64,000 nucleotides of DNA from Sipunculus nudus (taxonomy: Eukaryota > Annelida > Sipuncula > Golfingiida > Sipunculidae): contig CM049322.1 of assembly GCA_026874595.1 (NCBI GenBank), positions 50,633,340 to 50,697,339 on the forward strand, read 5' to 3'. The position numbers and the translations under genes were made by a program. How positions within the stretch are numbered: position 1 is the first letter of the stretch; every line of letters starts with the position of its first letter. Below, in pieces: positions 1 through 11,394 of the stretch. The notes beneath the pieces were generated by a model. The model was not told where the DNA came from. It worked only from the letters and a program-made list of their open reading frames with translations, and did no database searches.

Positions 1-419
1 TAATTCATATAAGAATCTAGGACCTTACACATTAAAACATAAAAGTCATCATGAGTTTGACGATCATGATGAAAACGTTGAATTCCCATACGACTCATCC
101 TTAGATTGTGGAGGTGAATTTGGCAGCACGTTGCGCATCTAACTGTGAAGTGCGCCTATCACATTAAATACGATCTTTTCTAAATGTAACTACTGCCCCA
201 TAATCACACATGATTGGGGGAAAATCAAACAAAACTTAAAGCTATAGAATCTATATGAATTATATGTGTCAAAGACTTTCTACTTGTTAGGTCTCGTGAG
301 ACTATCGGTAAAAAATGCCATTGGCCCCATTACCTTCATTGCGGCACGCAGTTTCGTATGGTTATGCCGGTGTCAAAATATTGGACTTGGTAGAAGCTTT
401 TATCCGTATGTTTATGTTC
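1..419. other. Window start, no feature recognised
   Basis: AT-rich flank upstream of the transposase-like gene's promoter-like block. Confidence 0.4.
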
Positions 420-616
420 ATGTAGCGCCACCTTAGCGAGCAGTGGCGAGCGGTAGCGCTGTGAACCGGATGCAATGAATATTCATGAAGTCACGTGACT
501 CGGGGGAAACCCTATTTATTTACGTTTGGACCATGCGCTAGTTTCACACATGCGACCGGCCTTTTGAACGTTTACAAAGACTTTGCAACAACAAATCGTG
601 ATTTTCATTTAATCTG
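420..616 (+). promoter_or_regulatory. Probable promoter / 5' UTR region of the transposase-like gene
   Basis: GC- and CpG-richer than the surroundings. Contains a palindromic E-box TCACGTGA (about 492-499) and a 12-bp palindrome ATGAATATTCAT (475-486) within 150 bp of the start codon. No transcript evidence is available here, so this is inference from composition and position. Confidence 0.35.
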
Positions 617-810
617 ATGGCTGAACGGAAGAGAGGAGCTCCTGTTAAGTACCATACACAGGAACAGAGAAGGGAAGGCAGACGGATTCTCCAGCGAGAT
701 AGGCGGTTCAGCGTGGATTTGGGGGCCCACAACAAACCGAAGTGGGAGTCGCTGAAAGCCCAATCGAAGGTGAAAACGAAGGCTGATTTCGCCACCAAAC
801 TGTTAGAATG
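617..810 (+). CDS. Transposase-like gene, coding exon 1
   Basis: Begins at ATG 617 and ends in a GTGAGT donor at 811 (phase 2). It encodes residues 1-65, rich in Arg/Lys, ending KLLEW with the Trp codon completed by exon 2. The segment from about residue 30 (RRFSVDLG, W43, LK, FATKLLEW) looks like the small N-terminal module often found ahead of the zinc knuckle in this transposase group. The start is the first ATG of the frame, and the exon lies just downstream of a GC-richer, promoter-like stretch. Confidence 0.75.
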
Positions 811-1187
811 GTGAGTTTATTTCTGTAATAATCTCATGTTAGTAAACCTATAATGAAGAATACTTAAAACGTAAATGTTTGAATCAAAGATAAGACCACG
901 ATCGATAGAAATGGTCACCGTCAGTGACGCTGAGAACTGGGTCACCGTGTCCTTTCGCCATTAGAAGTGTAGATCTGTACATACTTAAATCCAGATCTCC
1001 CGGGCTTCTTGATAATTATTCATGTGGCTGAACTGCCGGCAGGGAAATTTATCTAGCCCTTCCTAGTAATTTAGATATACAGTACCGTGGTCACCTTCTG
1101 ACTGGCCAAATGTAATAGCCATAATATGTATGTGGTCTAATTGGAAGTAGGTAACCATACATGTGTATATTTTTTGTCTCATGACCC

Positions 1188-1227
<40 letters not shown>

Positions 1228-2735
1228 TATATATATAATTATATATATATATTAATATTATATATATATAATATTAATATATATATATGGCTCAACTGCT
1301 ACCAGAGGATCTTTACCGGCATAAAGATAATCCTCTAAATTCAGTCTGAATTAATATTTATTTTTCATAGTTATTAAAACCCAGATATGACAAACACCTG
1401 CTTGTTCGATATTAAAATAAGGTATTTTTTAACTCGTAACAATCACAGTGTGTGATGTATTCTCATGATGTATTCGGTATGGTTTTGCTATCAAGGATTC
1501 TTGTATTGAATCTGGGTTATTATGTATTATATTGTCTTGTTATATATACTTGTGAGTAAACAATCTTTGAAATGTTCAATTGTGCTAACAACTCGAGATG
1601 TCAAAGCAATACATGACAGACTATAAGTACTTGATTAAGGGCAATCAAATATAAACTCTAGACAACTCAGGTATAGTAGATTCACAACTGATGAAGCATC
1701 TCTTCACACCTCCCTTAATTAATGCCTAATTAATTGTAGGCTTATCTAAACTGCTGACAGGATATACTGTCTGTCCCTTCCAAATTAATATACCATGACT
1801 TTGTGTTTAACTTGTGTGTGTTTTCGGCCTGCAGATCACTTTTATCAAGTGCAAATTTACCCAGAATGTAGCCATTTCAAGCTACAGTATACCTACTTGT
1901 GGGAACCAGTGTACACAGGAAGGGGGGGGGGGGGTTATAAATATGAGCAATGATTTGGAAATTAATAAAATGCTGAAAGAGGTTCTGTAATCCTGGTACT
2001 TCTGGCTCTATGCTGGAGACTGAATTCAGAAGCAGGTTTAGTAAAATTGATAATGGGCATTTCATGAAAAGCTTTGTTTCACAAATTATCACTACAAAGG
2101 TGAATGGTCTACAAAACAAGAGATATTGAGAGAATTGAATCCATGCCTGAAAGGGTGGGGTCTTTGGATTTTCTTTTTCTTTCGAGACCAATTTTTAAGG
2201 TTACACTGTAGGTTTTCATAACCAAACCAATATGTTAGAGAATTTTGAATAATCACATATGATTGTTTTGTTACATTATGTTGTTTGGCAGATAATGTTT
2301 TTTGCTTCCCTTTGTTTGAATTATTACATGAAAATATCAAAAGTTGACAACATATTAATTATTGCTGTTGAGATAAATGCCTGACATGTGTTAAATCAGG
2401 TGCAACAGATGGCTAAACACACATGAACAGCAGTGTATGACCTAGGGGATTTACATTATACCCCTGGCCTGAGCCGGGAGCCATGATTGAGACCAGGTTG
2501 AACCATTAACTAACAAAAGAGCATTGTCATTTGTGATAAAATTGGCAATTCAGCCTTGTTACCTCAGGAACCACTTTATTTTTCATAATCAGGGCCTATT
2601 TAAATGAGTCAATTGTTTGCAAAGAAAATATTTGATGCTTTTTACAGCAAACTCTGCACGTATGTACACATCTGTATTTTACTCCATCTCCAGGCCAGGC
2701 ATCATATCTGCTTTTTGTTACAATTTATGATATAA

Positions 2736-2770
<35 letters not shown>

Positions 2771-5700
2771 TTAATGATATAGACAGCTCCTTAACTGATG
2801 CAAGGTCTTTATTTTTACAGGTATGAGCGTTCCCTGACATCAACACCAGGTGCTGTTGGGGTACATGCAGCTCCTATTATCACATCAGATGTATCTACCA
2901 TCACAGCCAAACAGTCATCAGCAGAAGAGTGAGTGTGTTGTTATTATTTTGTTTAATATTTATATATGTGCAAACAAGTGTGGTGTGTAATAGGGAGGGG
3001 TTGAAAAATGTAGTGACTCACATGGACATCTAGCTAGAGAACTGTCACATTTGCAATTTAAATTTGTTGCTTAAACCTATTTCATATTAATCCTATTATT
3101 CACAAGGACTGTTTACCAAGCAGTTATTGGTCATTATAGGAGGTTTTATGATGTAATTCATATAAATTGTTTTACACAAGTATTTTCTTTATAAATTTAG
3201 CTAGTTTTTAATGATGATATCAGGCTACAAATGGTAGAATCATGTATTAAAGATGTGATTGTATGGGTTAAGTATCTACAAGCCTATCATATATATGCAA
3301 TTGTTGATGATGATATCAGACTACAAATGGTAGAATCATGTATGAAAGATGTGATTGTATGGGTTAAGTGTCTACAAGCCTATTGTTTGGGGTTGAATAT
3401 ATATTTTCATATGATAAATAGCTGTTAAAATGCAGTGTGCACATTCCATATAACATGTAAATAACTACTGGTGTCTCAAGGATTTAACAAGATATATCAT
3501 TTGCAGGCATGATTTCTTTTTCCAAGGTTCACATGGGCTGCTACATCATCCAAACCAATTCATAACTTGTGATGGAGTCTTAGGTGTTCAGTAATAGATT
3601 TCTTTTTAATTATGAAATAGAGCAATATATTTTTATATGTAAAATAGCATATACATTTGAATATTATGTATTTATTTCCTTTGAGTAAAGTGATCTTGGC
3701 AATGTATTAATTTTAATGTTTACACAGACAGTAGGTCCAATCTTAATGGATGACAAACTTCAAGAGCACCCATTCCTCTATGTCAGCAATGTGTACCAAT
3801 TTTGGTCGATTCTATTATAATACATTTTTTTATTGCAGATCTGGTGTAGAACCACTGGATATAACCAAATCTTCTGCCGGTGATACAGATGTGTTACCAT
3901 CAACCTCAAGAAGAGGCCCTCAACTTAGAAAGAGGAAGAAGCAACAGGACCACTCTGATCCAGCCAAAGAATCAGATCTTGAGTAGGTATTTCATTTGAA
4001 TAATAACAACTTTAAATCATTCCTCAGAAATATGATGAGAAGGTTACAGTAATAATGTTTATTTATTATGTGTAGACAGTAAGGGAAGGGAAACTGAGGG
4101 CAAACTGTATAAATGTTTTGATAAGTTTTTTTTTTTGTTTTCAGGGTGACATTCATCAGCAACATAAGTGGGACTGATGCAGGAGAAGTGAGAGATCCAG
4201 ATGATCTGACCTGGCAAGCAGATGAGGATGACCTGTGGGCTGTAAATAAAGATGATTATGATATTTATCTGAAGTAAGGATGCCTTCTTCACACAATACA
4301 TTGCTAGTTCTGAAGAATATGAAATCTCCCATATGTTTTGTTTGGAATGCACAAACCAAGATCTACAATTAAATTTGAAGTGTAACAGGAAAAACCCCAC
4401 TGAATATATTGGAAATATTTATGGCACAAGAAATTTGCATAATTTACAATTGATCACCACACTGAATACATACATGTTTTTCAGATTCAGAATATTATTA
4501 TGTTTGTGCCTTTCAATAAATGATGCATTATTTTCTCTGAATAAGTGTGAGGATATTGCTCAGTTTGTCCCAGTTTCTGGTCTTGTTTGTTATATGAAGT
4601 CAGAGTAATATTTTTATTTAAGCTTTAAAAGACGGTCCTCCACAAAAGTTTCCACAAGTGCAGGACAGCTTTACTAAGATCAATTATCAACTATGATCCT
4701 CCTAGTTACCAAGAATCTGTTTTGGAATAGTTCAACTTTAAGATATATGACACTGTCTAATGATGTAGATATTATTTTGTCTTTTAGGGATAACAGAATC
4801 AGCAGTGAAATGGAAAGGGCACACCTTGGTGATGTTGAATTTGAGGCGGAGGAAGGAACAGACCACTCCTCTGATGAAGAGACTAGTGACAGGGATCAAG
4901 GTGCAGAGAAGAGACCGAAGGGCCACATATTTCGAGTGACTGACCCAGGTGAAGCTGTGAGGGAACAGTGTGGTCTGGCACATGTCCAGTGCCTCCTCCA
5001 GTTGGCCAGTGCCAACATACCGAAAATGTGCCTTGTCAAAGGATGTGGGAAAGAAGTCATTGCCAAGGAAAAAAAGAGAGGCACAGCTGTTGGCATTTCA
5101 TGGGTAATTATCTTTTTGAATCACTAACCCTCATATAACAAGGCAAATTAATAAATGTTTGATCTGTGATAAACATGTATGTGTACATGTTGACAGTTAT
5201 ATTTGTATTTAAGGTGTAGCATCACACTGCGATAGACATTTTGTCTTCCAAGAATGATTTAAAATCATAGGAAGACATGATTTATTTGCAGATATAGCCA
5301 TAAAGGATACTGTAAATAAAATATGTTTGCTATTGGAGGATAACCCCTCACTGGAGGCAGCACTGCTGCATTGAAAGCATTGACAATTAATTGAATATTA
5401 AAATAATAATTTTTACTCTGGTTTTCATGTTATATTGGTTCTATTGCAGGTATGCAGCAATAATCATACCGCTTACATGTGGTGGTCACAGCCCCGTCTG
5501 AGAGGCATCAACCTGGGGGATATCATGTTAGCCACCAGCATCCTCCTGTCTGGCAATAACTATGAAAAATTGGCTTGATGTGCAGATCTGCGAATATCGG
5601 TTGTGTCAGCAAGGCCACCTACCACAGGTTACAGTCGCACTACTGTGTTCCAGCAGTGAATGCCTACTGGCAAGGGATCCTTGACACAACACATGAAAAG

Positions 5701-7517
5701 TATGCCAAGAAAGATGTTATAGTACAAGGTAAATACGAACATTTGTGTGGAAGCATTTATAGATAACTACTGACGGATGATAAAAAAGATAAGGTCATCT
5801 ATTGGGCAATCATTATTGACAATATTAGTACAGCCAGATATAATGGGCATTTCTTGCATATACGTTATTGCCTTGTTATATGATTAGTCATCAGCAAAAT
5901 AAGTAAGTAAGAAAATAACAGAAGATGATTCCAAAGTCCCATTATCTGTTGCAGATTACCTAAAGGCATATTATGAATTAATGATGTATAATATGAATAA
6001 TCTTATTCAGTGTGGAGTGATACACTCAGGAAAATTGGCACGTGTCTTTCAGGGGATGGTCGTAATGACAGTCCTGGGTTTTCAGCTCAGTACCTGACCT
6101 ACACATTCATGGACCACAGCAACAATGATATCCTGGCTCTTGAGAATGTGGACAAGAGGCAGACAGAGAAGAAGAGTCCTAATATGGAGAAGTTTGAGTT
6201 TGAGAAGGGCCTTGCAAAGCTGTCCAAGGTGTGCACAGTGACCGAGGTTGTGACTGATCAGCATGGGCAGATCACTAGTCTGTTGAGTAGGTATTCCATA
6301 AGAGGAATTGATGTTCACCTGATGTTTTTCATGAAACAGGTCCTGTATTGGTCATTATACTACATGCAATGTATGGTGCCCAAACTGCTAAGAAAATTGT
6401 GCTAAAACACCATTGTTGGTATCTCTCCTGTAGTATTTAGTTATTATATGAAGTGTTAATATTAAATTATTTTAGAATTAAACAAAATTGTTTTGTCTAA
6501 GAGGCAAGTTGCAGATATCATGTGTTTGGGAATGCATTATGGTCATATGAGTGACCAATTCTCTGTCATTGCTGCTAGTCTATAATTGCATGCAAAGGTT
6601 CTGATTACACTTTGTTTGATCTTTTGCAGGCAAGAATCATCCAAACATCTTCCACTCATTCGACCTGTGGCATGTTGCCAAAAACTTTGTGAAAAAACTG
6701 TGGGAGGTAAGGATAAAGATTTATGGACTTCAGAAACATGTCTAACAATGTTAAAAATGATAGAACAATATCCTCTGAATAAAGGATGTTATCACTGTGA
6801 ATCTACAACTATGTAAAACTGTAAATTACATAGAGTCAGAGGCTAAGGTTTAGTGTACACGTAGTGAATGATTTATAATGTTTGTACATGTATTTGATAT
6901 GTTTGCTCTTTTATTACACAGGCTGCTAAAAAGAAATCCAACAAAGATTTGGAAGTGTGGGTCTCCAGTGTGTCCAGTCATCTCTGGCACTGTGCACGAG
7001 AATGCAAGGGTGATGTAGAGCATTTCATGGTAAGGAACATGTGTATGTATGAACAACAAAAAGCAACACAACTTTCCTGCTTGAATTTTTTTTCTTTAGA
7101 CTATCACATCTTTAGGATTTGCTTTATGCATCACCAACTGAATGACTGTATGATTGAGGGTGGGGTGGGGATATCATTGTTGACTCACACAATAAACGGC
7201 TGGCAATTTATACTTTAAAAAGACACTTGTTTTATATATAAAAGATAATTTAATTACAATTTTATAGTATAAAAATGAAACATATTTATATATAAATATA
7301 TATAAAATAGTGACAGGGTAACTGGAAGTCTCCTACTTGCCTGACTGGGTAAGTAGGTGCAACATACACCTTTACCCAAGTTAAGGCTTGAAAAAGGATC
7401 ATTGTGTTCCTGGATACAATCAATTATATTTGTAGGGAAAGAAAAGATCATGAATGGCAAGTAAAAGTTAGATGTTACTTGCCTCACTGGGCATGTACTT
7501 TCAAAAGTTATGTTGAG

Positions 7518-7584
<67 letters not shown>

Positions 7585-9930
7585 GTATAAAGTGCAAGAA
7601 AAAACTATTTTAGAGGTTTGTATCCTATGGATGTGTTGCAACCACTATAACCTTGAAACCCTGTCTGGATCTGGCCCTGTTTGCCATTGTATTAAGTGAA
7701 AGTCCCTCTTTTTGAAAAAAAGATATAAAAATGATTTCTTTAACACTGACATCTTGTCAGTGCTGATGGTACAATTTCTTGTTCATATATATAATCTTCA
7801 GTTTCTCAGCAGACTAGTTTGTCTGTATGTGTGAGTCCGAATCCAAAGACATAATTCAAGAATGTAAATTTGGTGGAAGTTGTCTGTCCAACTGCTAAAA
7901 TATATTCTTTTTGAAACAGGAAGAAATATGTTGATATTTAATATCACAGTAAATTGATTGCAGTGTTAAGAAATTCATAATGCTTATTTTTTTTCAGGGC
8001 ATGTGGAATGGGGTTTTGGCCCACACCAGAGGTGTTCATGAATGGGCCAGAGGTAAATGCACCCATGAGCCTCTTGGTGACAGAGACAAAAAAGAACTGG
8101 TTGCAGGGGAAGCGGCACATAATGCTCTGAAAGAAGTTGTCCTGAACAACCGCTTCCTGAAGCATGTTGTGCCACATATTGTGAGATTCAGGTAGGACTT
8201 TACCTTTATTTAAAACATAGTGATCATAAGCCTCCCCTAAGGTGCGGAAAAATCCGACTTAGATTCATGTATGAATTAAAAAACTAGAAATCTGCATTAT
8301 AAGGAAAGCAAGCCTTCATCATAAAAAGGTCCCTTTTATGGCATGCTTCCAATACTGTACTTATTGAGCCCAGGTTCATTGGTGTATATGACTCTACATT
8401 TGTGAATATTCCTTGATGACATTCCTCAGGATCATGATGCGTATGCACACCAAAACCTTATCAAACACACACATAGATGATTATGAACATATGCCCACGA
8501 GGCAAGAAAAACAGTAGGCAAGTCAGGTATTGAAAAAAAGCAACTTTGTTATTTCTTAACTTTGCAATTTAAAAGTTGTGCTTGTAGTTCATCATAAAAA
8601 TAAATTTAACCTTTTTCCTTTTATATCTCTTGCAGGCAAACATCTCAACTGGAAGCATTCCATCAGCTGATCCTGATGTATGCGTCAAAAAGGTTCTCAT
8701 ACACGTGAGTACAGAGTTTAAATGTTCCCTTCACTCTTGCAGACTGTAAATAGTGTCTGCAAATTTGAATATAACTGCTTTCAAAGTAGTGTAAAATATT
8801 ACAGAACAAGGTATGCCTCACAATGACTTTAGTGGCAAGAATAGCAATCATCTTGCATACTGGTATATTGTTAAAAATAATTTTGATGTGTTAACATTTT
8901 TTTTAACATTATAGGACCTTTAAGTGTATGATCATATTCCATTCCAGACCACCTGTGTACAGATGCCGTGTAGAGTTAGCAGCCACAGACTATATGATGC
9001 ACAAAGACAGGCCTTTGCAGCTTGATGCACAGGGAAATCCAAGGTATGATTACATGCTATTAAAATATGTGTGATTAACCCAATGGTGACTCTTCATGAA
9101 AACCTAAACAATCTTAGTAAAAAAAAAAGAAAAACGAGATCTTATCAAGTCTGTGCATGCGACAACAATAAAAAATATTTAGCATGGTAATCAGCAGACA
9201 TGAGGGGTATGGAAAGTCCTTACTCCACCATCACATAGTCAGTTGACAAGCCTCCCCTGTGCCAGTATTTGGAAAGAAAACCCTGAAAAAAAAGAAGAAA
9301 AGTATAACAGCTCTTGAAATTAAAATAGATACATGGAGGGATATCAACAGTACTGGTGTATTATGCTGTCTGAGTGAAGAATATTATCATATTGAATTGC
9401 CGCATTTACTATATTCCTTATATTTAGCAATTTTAAGGGGGGGGTGCATAAACATTCACATGCCATACAATTACACCCTCTTGCAGTGCGTATGTACAAT
9501 AAGAAATCAGTAATTTGTGAGACTAAAATATATTCAATTTTTAAATCTTCACTGGAACAAATCATGCAAACAAAAATGGAATAATGTTAAAGAATGTAAA
9601 TAGCTAAAAATAACTCTGTGTTTTCATCTGTTCGTGTGCCAAAATTATATGAAAAAATGATTTCTTGTTTTCAGGTACAGAGCTGTGTTTTCTAAGCACA
9701 GCAAACACTATCAGCCAGTGGCGATAAAAGTGAAAAAGGAATATAGATATATTCCAGACATCCAGAGAGATATCCTGCGTAGGAGGCTGGAGGACAGCAA
9801 GTCCATGGCGAGGCCTGTCCCTATGGGTGAGGAAGACCCAAGGAGAATAAGCAAAACAATCCACTCCGTAGAGAGACCACCACTAGAGGACATTGTGAAA
9901 TCTCACAAATCCAGATATGTAAAGAAATGA
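617..9930 (+). CDS. Kolobok-like DDE transposase-derived protein, 13 coding exons (whole gene span)
   Basis: Joining 617-810, 2821-2928, 3839-3982, 4145-4273, 4788-5103, 5450-5728, 6053-6286, 6630-6706, 6922-7029, 7998-8191, 8636-8704, 8948-9043 and 9675-9930 gives about 734 residues. All introns are GT-AG and phases agree at every junction. Seen: a basic N-terminal module (1-65), an acidic Ser-rich linker (about 100-250), a Cys/His knuckle (C273, C278, C299, H303) followed by a WWSQP motif, and an RNase H-like core with GDGR (D392), VTDQH (D459), DLWH (D480, H483) and QLEAFH (E601). From family knowledge this pattern, with a DxxH between the second D and the E, matches Kolobok-type transposases that cut DNA in the nucleus. 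Inferred: a domesticated gene, since it has twelve introns and no terminal repeats were noticed. One base is missing in exon 6, so as written the frame breaks near residue 340. Superfamily is from memory of motifs, not a search. Confidence 0.75.
811..2820 (+). other. Intron 1 of transposase-like gene
   Basis: About 2.0 kb, AT-rich. Contains long alternating AT tracts (about 1190-1290 and 2739-2767) and a G run (1921-1934). No other coding sequence recognised. Confidence 0.6.
2821..2928 (+). CDS. Transposase-like gene, coding exon 2
   Basis: Flanked by a TTTTTACAG acceptor and a GTGAGT donor. Encodes residues 66-101, a Ser/Thr-rich linker with no recognised motif. Frame agrees with exons 1 and 3. 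Confidence 0.65.
3211..3383 (+). repeat. Tandem duplication in intron 2
   Basis: A 77 bp segment (3211-3287) recurs 96 bp downstream (3307-3383) with only a few substitutions, both in direct orientation. It opens a spurious 65-codon frame and is not thought to encode protein. Confidence 0.85.
3839..3982 (+). CDS. Transposase-like gene, coding exon 3
   Basis: Acceptor TATTGCAG and donor GTAGGT. Encodes a basic, hydrophilic linker containing RKRKKQQ near its middle, a plausible nuclear-localisation cluster. Both ends keep phase with neighbouring exons. Confidence 0.65.
4145..4273 (+). CDS. Transposase-like gene, coding exon 4
   Basis: Acceptor GTTTTCAG and donor GTAAGG. Encodes an acidic linker (DPDDLTW, DEDDLW) joined in frame to exon 5 through a split Lys codon. 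Confidence 0.65.
4788..5103 (+). CDS. Transposase-like gene, coding exon 5 (first half of Cys/His knuckle)
   Basis: Acceptor CTTTTAG; donor GTAATT after a complete TGG codon (phase 0). Encodes residues 192-297, starting with an acidic Ser/Glu stretch (DHSSDEETSD) and ending with C273 and C278. These pair with C299 and H303 of the next exon into a likely zinc-binding knuckle. Confidence 0.75.
5450..5728 (+). CDS. Transposase-like gene, coding exon 6, one-base frameshift
   Basis: Acceptor TATTGCAG and donor GTAAAT. The first part (5450-5572) encodes VCSNNH, WWSQP and a GDIMLATSILLSGNNYEKL segment. The rest (from 5575) encodes MCRSANIG, SKATYHRLQ, VPAVNAYWQ in the next frame. Family members carry both halves as one stretch between the knuckle and the first catalytic Asp. 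The original frame hits TGA at 5576-5578. The exon is 279 bp, where 280 would make the whole coding length divisible by three. A single T lost from a short T run would explain this. Confidence 0.7.
6053..6286 (+). CDS. Transposase-like gene, coding exon 7 (first two catalytic Asp)
   Basis: Acceptor TCTTTCAG and donor GTAGGT. Encodes GDGRNDSPGFSA with D392 (the first Gly is split across the intron), then TYTFMDH, VDKRQTEKKSPNMEK, and VTDQH with D459. These are the most diagnostic motifs of the gene and the spacing between the Asp residues is 67. Confidence 0.85.
6630..6706 (+). CDS. Transposase-like gene, coding exon 8 (DxxH motif)
   Basis: A 77 bp exon with acceptor TTTTGCAG and donor GTAAGG. 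Encodes KNHPNIFHSFDLWHVAKNF, carrying D480 and H483, the C/D-x2-H signature known in several eukaryotic transposase superfamilies. Confidence 0.8.
6922..7029 (+). CDS. Transposase-like gene, coding exon 9
   Basis: Acceptor TTACACAG and donor GTAAGG, 36 complete codons. Encodes a Lys-rich start followed by VWVSSVSSHLWHCARECKG, part of the helical insertion between DLWH and the catalytic Glu. Confidence 0.75.
7030..7997 (+). other. Intron 9 of transposase-like gene with (TA)n
   Basis: A 968 bp intron holding a (TA)n tract at about 7522-7580. No exon-like sequence with good splice sites was found. Confidence 0.6.
7998..8191 (+). CDS. Transposase-like gene, coding exon 10
   Basis: Acceptor TTTTTCAG and donor GTAGGA. 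Encodes residues 531-595, helical insertion sequence (WNGVLAHTRGVHEW, LKEVVLNNRFLKHV). Confidence 0.8.
8350..8520 (+). repeat. Interspersed repeat family A, copy 1
   Basis: Shares an ordered set of words with three other places in this window: CCCAGGTTCATT, then TGACT, ACATTTGTGAATATTCCTT, ATGACATTCCT, GGATCATGA and a CA-rich end. It lies in intron 10 of the transposase-like gene. Element class unknown. Confidence 0.6.
8636..8704 (+). CDS. Transposase-like gene, coding exon 11 (catalytic Glu)
   Basis: A 69 bp exon with acceptor TCTTGCAG and donor GTGAGT. Encodes QTSQLEAFHQLILMYASKR; E601 in LEAFH is the expected third catalytic acidic residue. Confidence 0.8.
8948..9043 (+). CDS. Transposase-like gene, coding exon 12
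   Basis: Acceptor CATTCCAG and donor GTATGA. Encodes RPPVYRCRVELAATDYMMH, matching the conserved Arg-x-x-Leu-Ala-x-x-Asp segment after the catalytic Glu. An in-frame upstream acceptor at 8913-8914 would add 11 residues. The shorter form fits family spacing better, but alternative use of the two sites is possible. Confidence 0.65.
9675..9930 (+). CDS. Transposase-like gene, last coding exon
   Basis: Acceptor GTTTTCAG, stop TGA at 9928-9930. Encodes a strongly basic C-terminal tail of about 85 residues (VKVKKEY-like motif, RRRLED, KSHKSRYVKK). A polyadenylation hexamer AATAAA follows at 9986-9991. Confidence 0.75.
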
Positions 9931-9985
9931 AATTGTAAAAGAGACTTTTTGCATATTTTAGAGTTTGATAAATGATTATATCCAA

Positions 9986-9991
9986 AATAAA
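9986..9991 (+). terminator. Candidate polyadenylation signal
   Basis: AATAAA 56 bp past the stop codon of the transposase-like gene. Further AATAAA hexamers occur downstream, so the true 3' end is uncertain. Confidence 0.4.
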
Positions 9992-11390
9992 TCATGGTAC
10001 TGCAGTGCTGCTTCAGGAATGATTGAACTGGATCAAAGATTTTTAATAGTTATAATAAAGAAGCGTGTTTTAACAAAGAAAATGACAACACAGAATTGAC
10101 TGACAGCCTTTTTAGAATCATAGTGATATTGATATTTTGTTTTTATATTTTTATACAGTCATGCAAAAATCAAGTGACACATTTTGCATCTTCCATGTAG
10201 CTTTTAAAAATAATTTCTGTTATACTGAATAATTATTTCTGAGTTTATAATAATATTTTGGTTTTGAGATTGGATAATTTCTTTATGAAGGATGTAATAT
10301 ATTTATATGCAGTCATGGAAATGATGCTGACTTTTGTTAGAAAAACCCTCATCTGCAGAGATTGTCAGGATTGTTATATTTTGACAGAAGACGATCAACC
10401 AATTTACTATTCAGGGTGTAATTCTGGACACTTTGAGATAGACACTGAGAACTCTCCAATCGGCTTTGATCCTTTGTAAAAAAAAGATGCAGTTTTAAGG
10501 ATTTCCTATAAAGAAAAGCATACAATCTCCATAGTAATTCTTTAAAATTTGGTAAGATAAAATCAAAACTGAGCAAGGTATTACCTGTAAGATAAATACA
10601 AAGACTGTATCTCTCAAAAGTGCAAGTAAAAATTGCCTTGACCAGTAAAGGGGTTAATATTAACCTGATACAATAAATTTGGAAATATATTTGGTTATAA
10701 TTCATTTGGATGTCTATTATTTGTTAATTAATGGATCTTATTGGTGCTTACAGTTTTCTGTTTCTGTAAAGGTGATTCCACAGAGTAAGAGTAACAAATG
10801 ATATAATGATAAACTTAAGTATTTGCTTGAATTGTATTGATATGATTCATATTTTCATATTTTGTTGTCATGTGCTGTACTTGTTTTTATTAGATTAAAT
10901 GGAGAAACAGGGGGCTTCCCTTTTATTCTTGAATCAAATAATTTAATGAGTATTAATCTTTTTTTTCCATCCTGTACTCATTGTATGTAAAATGATAATA
11001 ATATTATAAACAGCAGATACAGTTAATTACTTTGTCATTAATATTATACTAGCCCCAGTCAATATAATTCAATTATGTTACTGTATGAGAGATTGTCAAA
11101 AACCAGAGCCCTTTAAAACATTATAAAAAATTAAAATAAAATTCTTTATATATGCAGACTAAAATGTTTTTTTCGTGAATAAAGTCAGAAACCTTGGAAT
11201 TTAAATATTTCCAGGGTTTCAGCAGGAAAGTGGTGATATATTATTTCAGTCATGATTAGTGTTATAAATTTTGGAGTAATATTTTTAAATCAATAATGTC
11301 ACTTTTTATATCAGTATATGAAAAACATGCATTTAATTTTTATGCATTCCATCGAAATGTTTCCTTAGATCACATCTGATTAGGAAAAGT
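9992..11390. other. AT-rich stretch without recognised gene
   Basis: May include 3' UTR of the transposase-like gene. No domain-bearing frame was found on either strand. Confidence 0.5.
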
Positions 11391-11394
11391 GTCG

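Noticed and set aside
7404-7613. Frames made of alternating Ile and Tyr, also seen at many TA tracts
   Set aside because: They are translations of (TA)n microsatellites, not proteins.
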